Assembly: GCA_002352225.1 (NCBI GenBank)
Contig: DEIA01000077.1
Coordinates: 1-64,000, forward strand
DNA from: Flammeovirgaceae bacterium UBA2786
Lineage (GTDB): Bacteria; Bacteroidota; Bacteroidia; Cytophagales; Cyclobacteriaceae
Reading direction: 5' to 3'
DNA: 64,000 nt
Shown here piece after piece: positions 27,659 to 36,857 of this stretch (its first letter is position 1; the number at the start of each line of letters is the position of its first letter). The notes under the pieces were generated by a model. The model worked only from the letters and a program-made list of their open reading frames with translations. It did not search any database and was not told where the DNA came from. The position numbers were made by a program, and so were the translations under genes.

Positions 27659-29359
27659 CTAATCAAATTTAATGTCTTTGATGCGAAGTTGCATAGAAGT
27701 AATTCCATTGAATGTATTTTCCTCGAACGTAAAGGCAATGCGAAAGGGAACACCTGCGGCAAGGGCTTCGTAATGCTCCATTGCATCAAAGGCCACTGCA
27801 CTAAATACCGATTCGTTTCCTTCCTGCCCTGCCAGAAAGCGAATGTGTTTATCTTTAAAACTACCCAACGCATTTTGTACAAACACACCCCTGGCTTCAA
27901 AAACAGGTTTGTGATTTTCTGGCCCGAATGGAGCCATTTGTTTCAATACATTATTGAATTTTCCGTTCATGGCATCAAACTGAACAGGCACATCAACATC
28001 CACTACCGGAATAAGCATTTCTTCGGTGATGGATCCGGCCACTACTTCTTCAAAGCGCTGTTGAAAGGCGATAAGGTTTGACTTATCTAAGGTTAACCCC
28101 GCAGCATATTTATGTCCGCCAAATTTTTCAAGTAAATCGCCACAGGCATAGATAGCCTGGTATAAATCAAAATTCTTAACACTGCGGGCCGAACCGGTAA
28201 TTTTATCATTCGATTCGGTTAGGATTACTGTGGGTCGATAGAATTTTTCTACACACCGTGCGGCCACAATCCCGATTACGCCTTTGTGCCAGGTTTCTTT
28301 GAATAGTACCGTTGCTTTGGCATTGCGAAGTTGCTCGTTTGACTCAACCATTGCAATGGCCTCTTCGGTAATACTTAAATCAAACTCTCTGCGTAAATCA
28401 TTTTTCAGGTTTACTTTTTCGGCCAGTTCATTGGCATCTTCTACCGATGTGCTGATTAACAACTCCACAGCAGCCCGTGCATGCGCTACACGCCCTGCAG
28501 CATTAATGCGCGGCCCCAGGGTAAATACAATACCCGAAATATCCAGGTCGGTTTTAATAGCGGCTATATCTTTTAATGCCTGAAGACCCGGACGAGGCGA
28601 TTGATTGAGTTTTTGTAAACCGAAATGAGCAAGCACCCTGTTCTCGTCATTAATAGGCACAATGTCCGATGCAATACTAACTACCACCAGGTCGAGGTAT
28701 TGGTATGCATCTTCCGGATTACCATATTGCAATGAGTAGGCTTGTACCAATTTGAATCCAAGTCCGCAACCACTTAATTCTTTGAATGGATAAGTACAAT
28801 CTTCGCGCTTGGGATCAAGTACAGCAACGGCATTCGGAATTTCGCCACCAGGCAGGTGATGATCACAAATAATAAAATCAATTCCCTTATGCCCTGCCAG
28901 CGTTACCATGTCTGATGCTTTAATGCCCAGATCAAGCGCAATGATTAAGGTAAATTTATTTTCTTCGGCCCAGATTATTCCGGCTTCTGAAACACCATAC
29001 CCTTCGGCATACCGATCGGGAATATAAAAATCGCAATGCGGATAAAATTCTTTGATATAACTGTAAACTAATGCGACTGCGGTGGTACCGTCTACATCGT
29101 AATCGCCATAGATCAGAATTTTTTCCTGATTATCGATAGCCTGCTTTAAGCGCTGCACGGCCTCGCGCATATCGGTAAGCAGAAACGGATCGTGAAGATG
29201 ACTTAATGATGGTCTGAAAAAATCTTTGGCCGTTTCAAAATCGCGAATGCCACGCTGCCATAAAACAGAAGCGAGATAGGGATTTATATTGATAGCCTTG
29301 CTAAGTGCTTCCAGTTCCTCTGCCGGGGGTGTAGGTTTATGTAGCCAGCGTTTTTGCAT
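27659..29359 (-). CDS. recJ: Single-stranded-DNA-specific exonuclease RecJ
   Basis: This 566-residue protein contains the DHH and DHHA1 domains of RecJ, a 5'-3' ssDNA exonuclease used in recombination and mismatch repair. The metal motifs are visible: IYGDYDVDGTTAVAL (about 80-95), IALDLG and ICDHHLPGG. The DHHA1 part has ARCVEKFYRPTVILTE and ITGSARSV, followed by LEKFGGHKYAAGLTLDKSNL and a C-terminal OB-fold. It starts 3 bp after the stop of the glycine-rich secreted protein and ends 2 bp before lptB, so its expression is tied to envelope genes. Confidence 0.96.
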   Translation of the reverse strand: MQKRWLHKPTPPAEELEALSKAININPYLASVLWQRGIRDFETAKDFFRPSLSHLHDPFLLTDMREAVQRLKQAIDNQEKILIYGDYDVDGTTAVALVYSYIKEFYPHCDFYIPDRYAEGYGVSEAGIIWAEENKFTLIIALDLGIKASDMVTLAGHKGIDFIICDHHLPGGEIPNAVAVLDPKREDCTYPFKELSGCGLGFKLVQAYSLQYGNPEDAYQYLDLVVVSIASDIVPINDENRVLAHFGLQKLNQSPRPGLQALKDIAAIKTDLDISGIVFTLGPRINAAGRVAHARAAVELLISTSVEDANELAEKVNLKNDLRREFDLSITEEAIAMVESNEQLRNAKATVLFKETWHKGVIGIVAARCVEKFYRPTVILTESNDKITGSARSVKNFDLYQAIYACGDLLEKFGGHKYAAGLTLDKSNLIAFQQRFEEVVAGSITEEMLIPVVDVDVPVQFDAMNGKFNNVLKQMAPFGPENHKPVFEARGVFVQNALGSFKDKHIRFLAGQEGNESVFSAVAFDAMEHYEALAAGVPFRIAFTFEENTFNGITSMQLRIKDIKFD

Positions 29360-29362
29360 TTC

Positions 29363-30142
29363 TTAATTGCGGGTGAAGGTAACAATACCATTCTTGCCGG
29401 CCACACCTTCTTCGCCATGGCTGCCTCTTATACCATTACGACCATCGCGTAGCGGGCCCAGGCCAGCCAATCCGCCCCGCCCCGCTTCTCCACCCATGCC
29501 TCCAAAGCCCCCATAATTTTTAATATACAGCTTGCTCCCCAGCCAAACCTGATAATCGGGGCAGCGCTTGCATTGAAAAAACAGGTTTCCTCCATTGCCC
29601 CCGTTACCGCCCAGCATGCCGCTTCCCCCTTGTCCTCCATCTCCACCAGGGCATACCCGTGTTCCGGGGCCACCACCACCACCCTGGCCTCCATCGCCCC
29701 CATCGCCTCCATCGCCCCCATTCAGGTTAATGGTTAATGATCCGTCAATCTGAATGTCATCAGAGTAGATAAACAGGTTGCTTCCGGCTTCACCAGGGGT
29801 ACCGTCCAAGCCATCGTCTCCGGGGTTGGCCTGGCGGCAAGGACTTAGTTGATCGGCTCCTGCGGGGCCATTAGCTCCATCGGTTCCTCTTTTGCCGTTG
29901 CCTTCAATCATACAACCCTTTCCAATGCGCGCAATGCGGGCATGGATATAATCATCGGTCTTAGCTTTGTTAAGAATAATACGCGAGGAGTCGCCCATAA
30001 TAAGCGTATCGACCACCAGAATATCAGATCCCTCAATGGTAAATTGCTGGCCGGCTTTTAATACCAGTTTATCAAGACGAATTTGAGCAGAAACACCAAC
30101 GCTAATAATGCTCAGCAAAAGACCACACACCAATTTCAACAT
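29363..30142 (-). CDS. Secreted glycine-rich, collagen-like protein
   Basis: This 259-residue protein has a signal peptide (about 1-19, ISVGVSAQ) and a short beta-rich N-terminal part (about 20-80). The following region is dominated by glycine in loose Gly-X-Y triplets (GTDGANGPAGADQ, DDGLDGTPGEAG, GGDGGDGGDGGQGGGGGPG). A cysteine pair (QCKRC) interrupts the low-complexity part. In DNA, 29692-29718 is a near-perfect 9-bp tandem repeat. Similar proteins in other bacteria are surface or matrix components, but no family can be named. It has its own start about 30 bp after the terminator of the gene upstream and is tightly followed by recJ. Confidence 0.75.
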   Translation of the reverse strand: MLKLVCGLLLSIISVGVSAQIRLDKLVLKAGQQFTIEGSDILVVDTLIMGDSSRIILNKAKTDDYIHARIARIGKGCMIEGNGKRGTDGANGPAGADQLSPCRQANPGDDGLDGTPGEAGSNLFIYSDDIQIDGSLTINLNGGDGGDGGDGGQGGGGGPGTRVCPGGDGGQGGSGMLGGNGGNGGNLFFQCKRCPDYQVWLGSKLYIKNYGGFGGMGGEAGRGGLAGLGPLRDGRNGIRGSHGEEGVAGKNGIVTFTRN

Positions 30143-30171
30143 CGCACAAAAATAAGAATAGAATTGGGGTT

Positions 30172-30200
30172 AAATAAAAAGGCCCCGCTATAGCGGAGCC
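30172..30200 (-). terminator. Intrinsic terminator after the SPOR-like gene
   Basis: On the minus strand GGCTCCGCTA-TAGCGGGGCC folds into a 10-bp stem with one G-T wobble pair, followed by TTTTTATTT. It lies about 25 bp after the stop at 30224 and separates that gene from the glycine-rich protein gene. Confidence 0.85.
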
Positions 30201-30223
30201 TTTCTGCAAGAAACATACCGGTA

Positions 30224-30856
30224 TTATTTACCCGATGCTTCTTTTTCGGCTACCACGCCTTCTAAAACATCTTTAATTTCTACGCGTTGGCCGTCTTTAT
30301 ACGGAACAATCCAGGCGTCTTTCACGCCCATTTCGCGCATGTATTTTTTGAATTTGTCGGCTTCCCAATAATCGCGGAAAATACCGATGGTAAATTTCTG
30401 CTCGCCTTTGTCAGTAGCTTCGCCACCAAAATTGGGGTTATTTTCAAAGTACTTACTCAGGTCTTTGTTTTTAAAGGCACCAATCTGCACTTTAAACACG
30501 ACACCTTTCGAGAAGTCCATAGAGTTTACTACCGGGGCAGCCTTAAGTTGTTCCAGTTCAGCTTTGGCCGAAGTTAAATCGCCACGCATACGCGAAAGCT
30601 GATCTTCCAATTCGGCAATACGGGTGTTTTTTTGGCTGATTTGTGAGTTGAGGGTACTTACCTGGCCTTTCAATGATGAATTATCATTGTCAGCAGTCTG
30701 CTTGGCTTCGGTAAAAGTCTTTAGGTTAGACGGGTTCTTGGCGTATTCTTTGGCTTTCTTTTTCCATTCCTTCTTCTCCGCTTTGGAGAGTTGGGCGAAA
30801 ACTTGCATGCCGGAAAAAATCAGCGCCAGGCAAAGGAGTGCAACTTTAGTTTTCAT
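30224..30856 (-). CDS. Periplasmic coiled-coil protein with SPOR-like C-terminal domain
   Basis: This 210-residue protein has a signal peptide (about 1-21, MQVFAQ), a charged lysine-rich stretch and a coiled coil (about 50-105, SSLKGQVSTLNSQISQKNTRIAEL). The C-terminal domain (about 118-195) has the SPOR pattern: VVFKVQIGAFKNKDLSKYF ... KFTIGIFRDYWEADKFKKYMREMGVKDAWIV. SPOR domains bind denuded peptidoglycan glycans, often at division sites. The pattern is clear but divergent. It forms a single-gene unit with a strong terminator downstream and lies next to fumC. Confidence 0.85.
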   Translation of the reverse strand: MKTKVALLCLALIFSGMQVFAQLSKAEKKEWKKKAKEYAKNPSNLKTFTEAKQTADNDNSSLKGQVSTLNSQISQKNTRIAELEDQLSRMRGDLTSAKAELEQLKAAPVVNSMDFSKGVVFKVQIGAFKNKDLSKYFENNPNFGGEATDKGEQKFTIGIFRDYWEADKFKKYMREMGVKDAWIVPYKDGQRVEIKDVLEGVVAEKEASGK

Positions 30857-30967
30857 TTTGTTTGGGTTGTGTTGGTTTAATATGAGGTTAAAAGTAAGAA
30901 AATAATTGGAAATGATTATAAATCTCTGATGACAGAATGGGTTGACGGAAAAGCTAAGGCATATTAC

Positions 30968-32353
30968 TTATACCATCTTCTCCGGCCTTACCCACTCATC
31001 AAACTGTTGTGATGTAACAAGTCCTAACTCAATAGCTGCTTCGCGCAATGTTTTGTTTTCCTTGTGCGCCTTCTTGGCAATTTTAGCTGCGTTCTCGTAA
31101 CCGATGTGCGTGTTAAGAGATGTAACCAACATCAGCGAGTTTTCCATGTGTTGTTTAATGATGGCGAGGTTAGGTTCAATACCAACTGCACACTTATCAT
31201 TAAACGATACGCACGCATCGCCAATCAATCGGGCTGATTGTAATACGTTGGCTGCGATCATGGGCTTAAACACATTTAATTCAAAATGCCCGGAAGCGCC
31301 ACCAATTGAAACCGCCACATCATTACCAATTACCTGCGCACATACCATGGTTAATGCTTCGGGTTGTGTAGGGTTTACTTTGCCCGGCATGATAGATGAA
31401 CCGGGTTCATTATCGGGAATAACAATTTCGCCAATACCCGAACGCGGGCCAGAGCTTAACATACGGATGTCATTCCCGATTTTCGTGAGCGCTACCGCAG
31501 CGCGCTTCAAGGCTCCCGATAATTCTACCATAGCATCATGCGCAGCTAATGCTTCGAATTTATTAGGAGCCGTAACAAATGGATAACCGGTAAGGGTTGC
31601 GATGTGTTTGGCTACTAATACATCGTATCCTTTTGGGGTGTTCAATCCTGTTCCCACAGCTGTTCCGCCAAGGGCAAGTTCTTTCACAGCTTCAAGCGCA
31701 TTGTTAAGAGCTTTGATGCTGTTATCAATCTGCTGTACATAACCGCCAAACTCCTGGCCAAGCGTAAGCGGAGTAGCATCCATAAAGTGTGTGCGGCCGG
31801 TCTTCACAATGGTTTTATACTCAGCCGCTTTTTTGGCTAAGGTATCGCGCAGCTTCTTCATCCCCGGAAGGGTAATTTCTACCACCTGCTTGTAAGAGGC
31901 AATGTGCATGGCTGTAGGAAAAGTATCATTACTGCTTTGCGATTTGTTTACATCATCGTTGGGATGAAGTACTTTTTTCTCGTCAGTAAGGGTTCCTCCA
32001 CTTAATACATGAGCGCGATATGCAATTACTTCGTTTGCATTCATGTTGCTTTGCGTGCCCGATCCGGTTTGCCAGATTACCAATGGAAACTGATCATCCA
32101 GTTTACCGGCAATAATTTCATCGCATACTTTGGCAATCAGATCTTTCTTTTCGGCAGCCAGTACGCCTAACTCAAAGTTGGTAATAGCGGCAGCTTTTTT
32201 CAGATAGCCAAAGGCATAGATAATTTCTTTGGGCATACTGGCTTCGGGCCCAATCTTAAAGTTGTTGCGCGAGCGTTCGGTTTGTGCGCCCCAGTATTTA
32301 TCGGCTGGCACTTTTACTTCGCCCATGGTGTCTTTTTCTATGCGATAGCTCAT
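30968..32353 (-). CDS. fumC: Class II fumarate hydratase
   Basis: This 461-residue iron-independent fumarase converts fumarate to malate in the TCA cycle. Family motifs are visible throughout: KYWGAQTERSRNNFKIG near the start, WQTGSGTQSNMNANEV (about 98-113), NKSQSSNDTFPTAMH, the substrate loop KTGRTHFMDATP and the catalytic signature GSSIMPGKVNPTQ (about 315-327). Length and motifs match typical FumC. A -7-like TATTTTTG lies 24 bases upstream of the ATG. The gene stands alone between the SPOR-like gene and the oxygenase gene. Confidence 0.98.
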   Translation of the reverse strand: MSYRIEKDTMGEVKVPADKYWGAQTERSRNNFKIGPEASMPKEIIYAFGYLKKAAAITNFELGVLAAEKKDLIAKVCDEIIAGKLDDQFPLVIWQTGSGTQSNMNANEVIAYRAHVLSGGTLTDEKKVLHPNDDVNKSQSSNDTFPTAMHIASYKQVVEITLPGMKKLRDTLAKKAAEYKTIVKTGRTHFMDATPLTLGQEFGGYVQQIDNSIKALNNALEAVKELALGGTAVGTGLNTPKGYDVLVAKHIATLTGYPFVTAPNKFEALAAHDAMVELSGALKRAAVALTKIGNDIRMLSSGPRSGIGEIVIPDNEPGSSIMPGKVNPTQPEALTMVCAQVIGNDVAVSIGGASGHFELNVFKPMIAANVLQSARLIGDACVSFNDKCAVGIEPNLAIIKQHMENSLMLVTSLNTHIGYENAAKIAKKAHKENKTLREAAIELGLVTSQQFDEWVRPEKMV

Positions 32354-32376
32354 AACGATGTATTTAATTCAGAAAA

Positions 32377-32384
32377 CAAAAATA
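32377..32384 (-). promoter_or_regulatory. Candidate -7 element for fumC
   Basis: On the minus strand TATTTTTG matches the Bacteroidota -7 consensus TAnnTTTG and lies 24 bases before the fumC start codon. No clear -33 TTTG is seen at the usual distance. Confidence 0.35.
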
Positions 32385-32429
32385 TTGATTTGAAGATTGA
32401 AACAGTTTTAAATAGAAATTTAATTGCTG

Positions 32430-33050
32430 CTAAAGATGCCTCAGGTCGGCTACCTGATCGAGCAGCCACCCGGTAAGGCTTAGTCGTGGGCGCGTAGCCG
32501 GCAATACCTCGTGTTCTAACAAATCGCTGCGAAAGCAAACCAACCGGCCGGCTTCGGGTAAAATATCGAGCATTTTATCTGGTAAATACAATCTTAGTTG
32601 CCCGCCTTCTTCGGGTTTCCAGTTGGGATTAAGGTAGCAAATGGCAGAGAGTTTTCGATGATCATCTTTCTTGAACTGATCAAGGTGGCGCTTATAAAAT
32701 GTACCGGGTGGGTATTGTGTAAGGTGTACTTCGTAATCTTTTAAACTCAGGTAGAGCGATTGATTAACAAAACTTATGAGGGTATTAAGTTTTTGGAGGT
32801 AAACTTGTATGGCTGGCGATGCTGTGGCCCGGTCAATCCACTGAATGTAATCGCCCCGAATACCTTCGTTAATCTGTTTTTCCTGTTGATGCCCGATGCC
32901 TGCTTTTTTAAAGTGTAACAATCCATTTTGGAATTCGTCCAGTGTTAAAATGGCATCTACTTCCTCGGGCAAAAGAAAATGGTCAATAACAGCAAAGCCT
33001 TGTTCGGCTAATCCATCGGCAAGCTGGTTAAGTTTATCGGGGAATGTCAT
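32430..33050 (-). CDS. 2OG-Fe(II) oxygenase (prolyl-hydroxylase-like)
   Basis: This 206-residue protein has the double-stranded beta-helix fold of 2-oxoglutarate and Fe(II)-dependent oxygenases. The iron ligands are HxD in KRHLDQFKKDDHRKLSAICYL (about residue 120) and a distal His in DLLEHEV. The 2-oxoglutarate-binding Arg is in RPRLSLTGWLLD. Related proteins hydroxylate proline or protein residues. The fold, Fe-site spacing and length fit well. It is divergent from the LEA-type lipoprotein gene and leads towards fumC on the same strand, but the 76-bp gap does not prove co-transcription. Confidence 0.88.
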   Translation of the reverse strand: MTFPDKLNQLADGLAEQGFAVIDHFLLPEEVDAILTLDEFQNGLLHFKKAGIGHQQEKQINEGIRGDYIQWIDRATASPAIQVYLQKLNTLISFVNQSLYLSLKDYEVHLTQYPPGTFYKRHLDQFKKDDHRKLSAICYLNPNWKPEEGGQLRLYLPDKMLDILPEAGRLVCFRSDLLEHEVLPATRPRLSLTGWLLDQVADLRHL

Positions 33051-33098
33051 AAAAAAATAGTGGTGCGAATTTACGGGCAGAACTTAACTTTGAAACTT

Positions 33099-33554
33099 AT
33101 GAGGAGAGGAATTAAACTTTTGGTGATTTCATTTTTGGTTCTGGTACAGGCCTGCGCCCCTAAGGATGATATTGTGTTTAAGGGGATTGGCAACGTGGAG
33201 GTACGGGTTAATAGCAACAACAACCCTGAGCTGTTGGCTAAGGCTTATTTCTACAACCCCAATACAATAGGGATGAAACTGAAAGAGATTCATGTAGATG
33301 TGTTGGTAGATGGAAAACGTTCTGCAGAAGTACGCCAGAAGATGAAACTAAAAATTTTGCCCCGTTCAGATTTTATGGTTCCGCTGCAGGCAACGCTCTC
33401 GCTAAAAGAGCTTGGTTTGCTGGATACCATTAAAAACCTGTTAGGGGGCAAAAAATACGAGGTTCAATACATTGGCTATGTACGGGTAGCCGTACACGGT
33501 ATTACACTAAAAGTTCCGGTAAAACATCGCGAAGAAATGCGCATTCGGCTATAA
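33099..33554 (+). CDS. LEA type 2-like lipoprotein
   Basis: The ATG at 33099 is chosen because it produces a lipoprotein signal (MRRGIKLLVISFLVLVQAC, Cys at about 19); the open frame begins at 33060. The mature protein of about 130 residues resembles the LEA14/water-stress fold: VEVRVNSNNNPELLAKAYFYNPNTIGMKLKEIHVDVLVDGK, then PRSDFMVPLQATLS and YVRVAVHGITLKVPVKHRE. These are small beta-sandwich proteins, often linked to stress or envelope functions. Its partners are unknown. It is followed about 100 bp later by the histidine kinase gene on the same strand. Confidence 0.8.
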   Translation: MRRGIKLLVISFLVLVQACAPKDDIVFKGIGNVEVRVNSNNNPELLAKAYFYNPNTIGMKLKEIHVDVLVDGKRSAEVRQKMKLKILPRSDFMVPLQATLSLKELGLLDTIKNLLGGKKYEVQYIGYVRVAVHGITLKVPVKHREEMRIRL

Positions 33555-33651
33555 GAAATTACAGATGTCGGAGAATATCGAATTAAGAACCCTGTCTCCG
33601 AGCCTTCCCCGCCTTACCTTTTCATAAAACTATTACCTTTACCGGGTAGAA

Positions 33652-34581
33652 ATGGAACGCCCTGCGTTTCGAAAAAAGATATTCATGGAAACCCTGATTT
33701 CGATTTTAATTGGCCTGCTGCTGGTTGTAATTGTTCTTCAGGTACGTGCCTACCTTAAGCTGAAACAAAAAAACAAGCTAATTCTGGTACAAAGCCGCGA
33801 GATAAAACGGCAGATACAAGAACAGGAAAAGCGGAACAAAGATGTAGGTGATCTGGTGCATGAAAAGCAGCAACTTATTGGCCTTGTTTCGCACGATTTG
33901 AAAGGGCCATTTAACCGGATTTTTGCCCTGGTCCAGTTAATGGATTTAACCAACGAAAATCTTACAGAAGAGCAGCGAGAGTACTTAGGTAAGATTCACC
34001 AAATTGTTGCCGATGGGTTAAGTATGATTCGTAACCTGTTAGATAACCGCAGACTGGAAGATTCGGGCATTGATCAAACACCCGAAAACCTTAACCTTAG
34101 TTATGCTATCGGTTCATTAGTTAAAAACTACCGTACACTGGCATTAAAAAAGAAAATTCAAATACATTTTGAACCCCCCACCCAGGCAACCGTACTGGCC
34201 GATAAAATGTACCTGAGTCGCATTTTTGAAAATCTGATTTCAAACGCGCTCAAGTTTTCGCCAGAAGGGAAAAACATTTATATAACGATAGAAGATGTTG
34301 GGAGCAGATTTGTGGTAGCAGTAAAAGATGAAGGCCCGGGCATCTCAAAGGAAGATCAGAAAAATTTATATCGGAAATTTCAAAGGCTATCCGCGCGCCC
34401 AACAGGAGGAGAAAGTTCTACCGGCCTGGGGTTATCGATTGTAAAAGCCTTGGTCGAAAAAATGGGAAGTGAAATTGTGTGCGAGAGCGAAGAAGGTGCA
34501 GGCACTACATTTAGTGTTAAACTGGATAAGGGCACGGCAACACCTTTAAAAAAAGAAAACCAGAAGGTAGAGGTTAATTAA
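33652..34581 (+). CDS. Membrane-bound sensor histidine kinase
   Basis: This protein of about 309 residues has one N-terminal transmembrane helix (LISILIGLLLVVIVLQV), a coiled-coil linker and no recognisable sensor domain. The HisKA domain contains the phospho-acceptor His in GLVSHDLKGPFNRI (about residue 80), and the ATPase domain has N, G1 and G2 boxes in ENLISNALKFSPEG, VKDEGPGISKEDQ and STGLGLSIVKALVEKMG. A start at the internal ATG (33685) is also possible. The gene overlaps the convergent receiver gene by 8 bp. With no input domain it may sense membrane state or work through a partner protein. Confidence 0.92.
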   Translation: MERPAFRKKIFMETLISILIGLLLVVIVLQVRAYLKLKQKNKLILVQSREIKRQIQEQEKRNKDVGDLVHEKQQLIGLVSHDLKGPFNRIFALVQLMDLTNENLTEEQREYLGKIHQIVADGLSMIRNLLDNRRLEDSGIDQTPENLNLSYAIGSLVKNYRTLALKKKIQIHFEPPTQATVLADKMYLSRIFENLISNALKFSPEGKNIYITIEDVGSRFVVAVKDEGPGISKEDQKNLYRKFQRLSARPTGGESSTGLGLSIVKALVEKMGSEIVCESEEGAGTTFSVKLDKGTATPLKKENQKVEVN

Positions 34582-34951
34582 ACAGGTAGTAATCATCCTC
34601 GCTGCCATTTAGCACGGCCAGCAGCGAGTCTACCACATTTTCATCCTTAATTACATAATCGCGTACGCCACGTTGTATAAAATTTAGCACCATGTTGCCA
34701 TCCTCCAGCGAGCTTAGCATAATTACCTTGTTTTCTTCTTTAAGGCGCGGCTTAATTTTTTCATACAAATCAATGCCACTTATTCCCGGTAGTTTGTAAT
34801 CAATTATTAAAACCTCCGGTAGTGCTTTTTGTAATTCGGTTAAGGCTTCTTCAGCGGAATGAAAAACAGAAAACACGCGACCATCCCCGCTAAGGGATTT
34901 TTTAATAAACTCAGCATAGATGGTATCGTCTTCTACCAGGTATATCGTCAT
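34574..34951 (-). CDS. Single-domain response regulator
   Basis: This 125-residue protein consists only of a CheY-like receiver. The acidic pocket (EDD, about 7-9), the phospho-acceptor Asp in VLIIDYKLPG (about 51), the Ser in IMLSS (about 80) and the Lys in DYVIKDE (about 103) are all present. It has no output domain. It is convergent with the histidine kinase gene and shares 8 bp with its end, so the two are natural partners even though they are not in one operon. Such proteins usually act through phosphorelay or protein binding. The target is unknown. Confidence 0.9.
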   Translation of the reverse strand: MTIYLVEDDTIYAEFIKKSLSGDGRVFSVFHSAEEALTELQKALPEVLIIDYKLPGISGIDLYEKIKPRLKEENKVIMLSSLEDGNMVLNFIQRGVRDYVIKDENVVDSLLAVLNGSEDDYYLFN

Positions 34952-35111
34952 GGCTAACTATAACGTGTTTGCAATATAACAACCTTTATTCATTTGTATG
35001 AGCCTAAAATGACGGTTCCGATAACTTTCCGTTATCTTCAATCCCTTAGTTGAAAGTCTTTTGCTTAAAAGAAGAAATCGGCATACCTTCCTTACATTAA
35101 CCATACTTTGT

Positions 35112-36839
35112 ATGAAATCTCTATTCCCTGTCTTGATGCTCCTTATTTTGTTGGGCTGCAATCAGAATCAATCCACACCATTCACGGTTAGCATTTCTTT
35201 CACAACCGAAATGAGCGAGCAGGCTCAGGACGGGCGGCTATTATTATTGCTGGCTAACAACAATAAATCGGAACCACGATTTCAGATAAGCGATGGTCTA
35301 ACCACACAACTCGTATTTGGAATAGATGTGGAGGGCATGAAGCCCGGCCAGGAAATTATTTTGAATGCGGAGAATGCGTTTGGTTTTCCAAAACGTGCTT
35401 TAAGCGATATACCAGCAGGGGAATATTATGTGCAGGCATTACTAAACCGGTACGAAACTTTTAATTTAAAAACAGGCCATACCGTAAAATTGCCACCCGA
35501 TCAGGGCGAAGGACAGCAATGGAGCCGTAAGCCGGGTAACTTTTACAGCGTACCCATAAAGGCATCAATAGACCCAACCAGAAAAGAAACCATCAGACTT
35601 TCGATGGACCAGAAAATTGCACCCATTGAAGAACCGAAAGATTCTAAGTATATAAAACACATTAAAATTCAGAGCAAATTGCTAACCGAATTTTGGGGTA
35701 AACCCATGTATTTGGGAGCACACGTATTAGTGCCCGAAGGGTTTGATGAACATCCGGAAGCAAAATACCCGCTCATGATTTTTCACGGGCATTTTCCCAG
35801 CGACTTTGGGGGGTTTAGTACTGAGCCACCTCCTGCCGATATGGACACAACAGACTTTACCGCCCGCTTCGGAATTTATGGCTACAACAAATTTCAGAAA
35901 CAGGAAGCGTATAACTTTTACAAGCAGTGGACCAGTAAAAACTTCCCTCGATTTTTGATAATTGAAGTACAACACGCCAATCCATATTATGACGATTCGT
36001 ATGCAGTAAACTCGGCTAACCTTGGCCCTTACGGGGATGCCATTATGAAAGAATTAGTACCCGAAATTGAAAAACAATTCAGAGGTATTGGTGAGGGCTG
36101 GGCACGCTTTACGTATGGAGGTTCAACCGGTGGTTGGGAAGCACTGGCGGTGCAGATGTTTTATCCCGATGATTTCAACGGGTGTTTTGCGGCCTGCCCC
36201 GATCCAATTGATTTTCGTGCGTATTGCCTGGTGGATATTTACAAAGACAAAAACGCCTATTGGTACGAAAGCGATTTTAAAAAACTTCCGCGCCCCGCAC
36301 ATCGCAATAGCCTGGGGCAAATTCAAAATACAATAGAAGAATCCAATCATTATGAATTAGCACTCGGAACCAAATCGCGCAGCGGCCAGCAGTGGGATAT
36401 TTGGGAAGCAGTGTATTCGCCACAAGGTGAAGATGGTTATCCGAAAAGAATTTTTGATAAAGAAACCGGAGAGATTGATAAGTCGGTTGCTGAATACTGG
36501 AAAGAGAATTACGACTTGCGTTACATTCTGGAACGCGACTGGAAAACATTAGGCCCCAAACTGGAAGGCAAGATTCATATCTACTGTGGCGATATGGATA
36601 ACTATTATCTGAACAATGCCGTGTACCTGATGGAAGACTTTCTGAAGAAAACACAAAATCCATTTTACAAAGGCGAAGTAGATTATGGTGATAGAGCCGA
36701 GCATTGCTGGAATGGCGACCAGGAAAATCCTAACTATGTTTCGCGGTTACGGTACAATACGATGTATCTGCCTAAGATTTTAAAACGCATACAGGAAAGT
36801 GCTCCTAAAGGAGCAGATACAAAAAGCTGGCGATACTGA
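35112..36839 (+). CDS. Esterase-like lipoprotein (alpha/beta hydrolase)
   Basis: The ATG at 35112 yields a lipoprotein signal (MKSLFPVLMLLILLGC, Cys at about 16). The mature protein of about 560 residues has an N-terminal beta-rich part (about 20-190) and a hydrolase domain (about 200-575). The nucleophile elbow is TYGGSTGGWEAL (about residue 340), a probable acid is in CGDMDNYYLNN and the His is in RAEHCWNGD. The fold resembles putative esterases of the PF00756 type, but with long insertions. No peptide or glycan substrate can be inferred. It stands alone and is divergent from the response regulator gene. Confidence 0.78.
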   Translation: MKSLFPVLMLLILLGCNQNQSTPFTVSISFTTEMSEQAQDGRLLLLLANNNKSEPRFQISDGLTTQLVFGIDVEGMKPGQEIILNAENAFGFPKRALSDIPAGEYYVQALLNRYETFNLKTGHTVKLPPDQGEGQQWSRKPGNFYSVPIKASIDPTRKETIRLSMDQKIAPIEEPKDSKYIKHIKIQSKLLTEFWGKPMYLGAHVLVPEGFDEHPEAKYPLMIFHGHFPSDFGGFSTEPPPADMDTTDFTARFGIYGYNKFQKQEAYNFYKQWTSKNFPRFLIIEVQHANPYYDDSYAVNSANLGPYGDAIMKELVPEIEKQFRGIGEGWARFTYGGSTGGWEALAVQMFYPDDFNGCFAACPDPIDFRAYCLVDIYKDKNAYWYESDFKKLPRPAHRNSLGQIQNTIEESNHYELALGTKSRSGQQWDIWEAVYSPQGEDGYPKRIFDKETGEIDKSVAEYWKENYDLRYILERDWKTLGPKLEGKIHIYCGDMDNYYLNNAVYLMEDFLKKTQNPFYKGEVDYGDRAEHCWNGDQENPNYVSRLRYNTMYLPKILKRIQESAPKGADTKSWRY

Positions 36840-36857
36840 TAACTGACATCAAAATGG

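Noticed and set aside
29692..29718. A CRISPR-like or tandem repeat array in the glycine-rich gene
   Set aside because: The 9-bp repetition reflects Gly-Gly-Asp codons in a low-complexity protein. There are no spacers and no cas genes in the window.
36277..36663. A 128-codon frame antisense to the esterase-like gene
   Set aside because: The sense gene carries a lipobox and a nucleophile elbow. The antisense frame has no supported feature.
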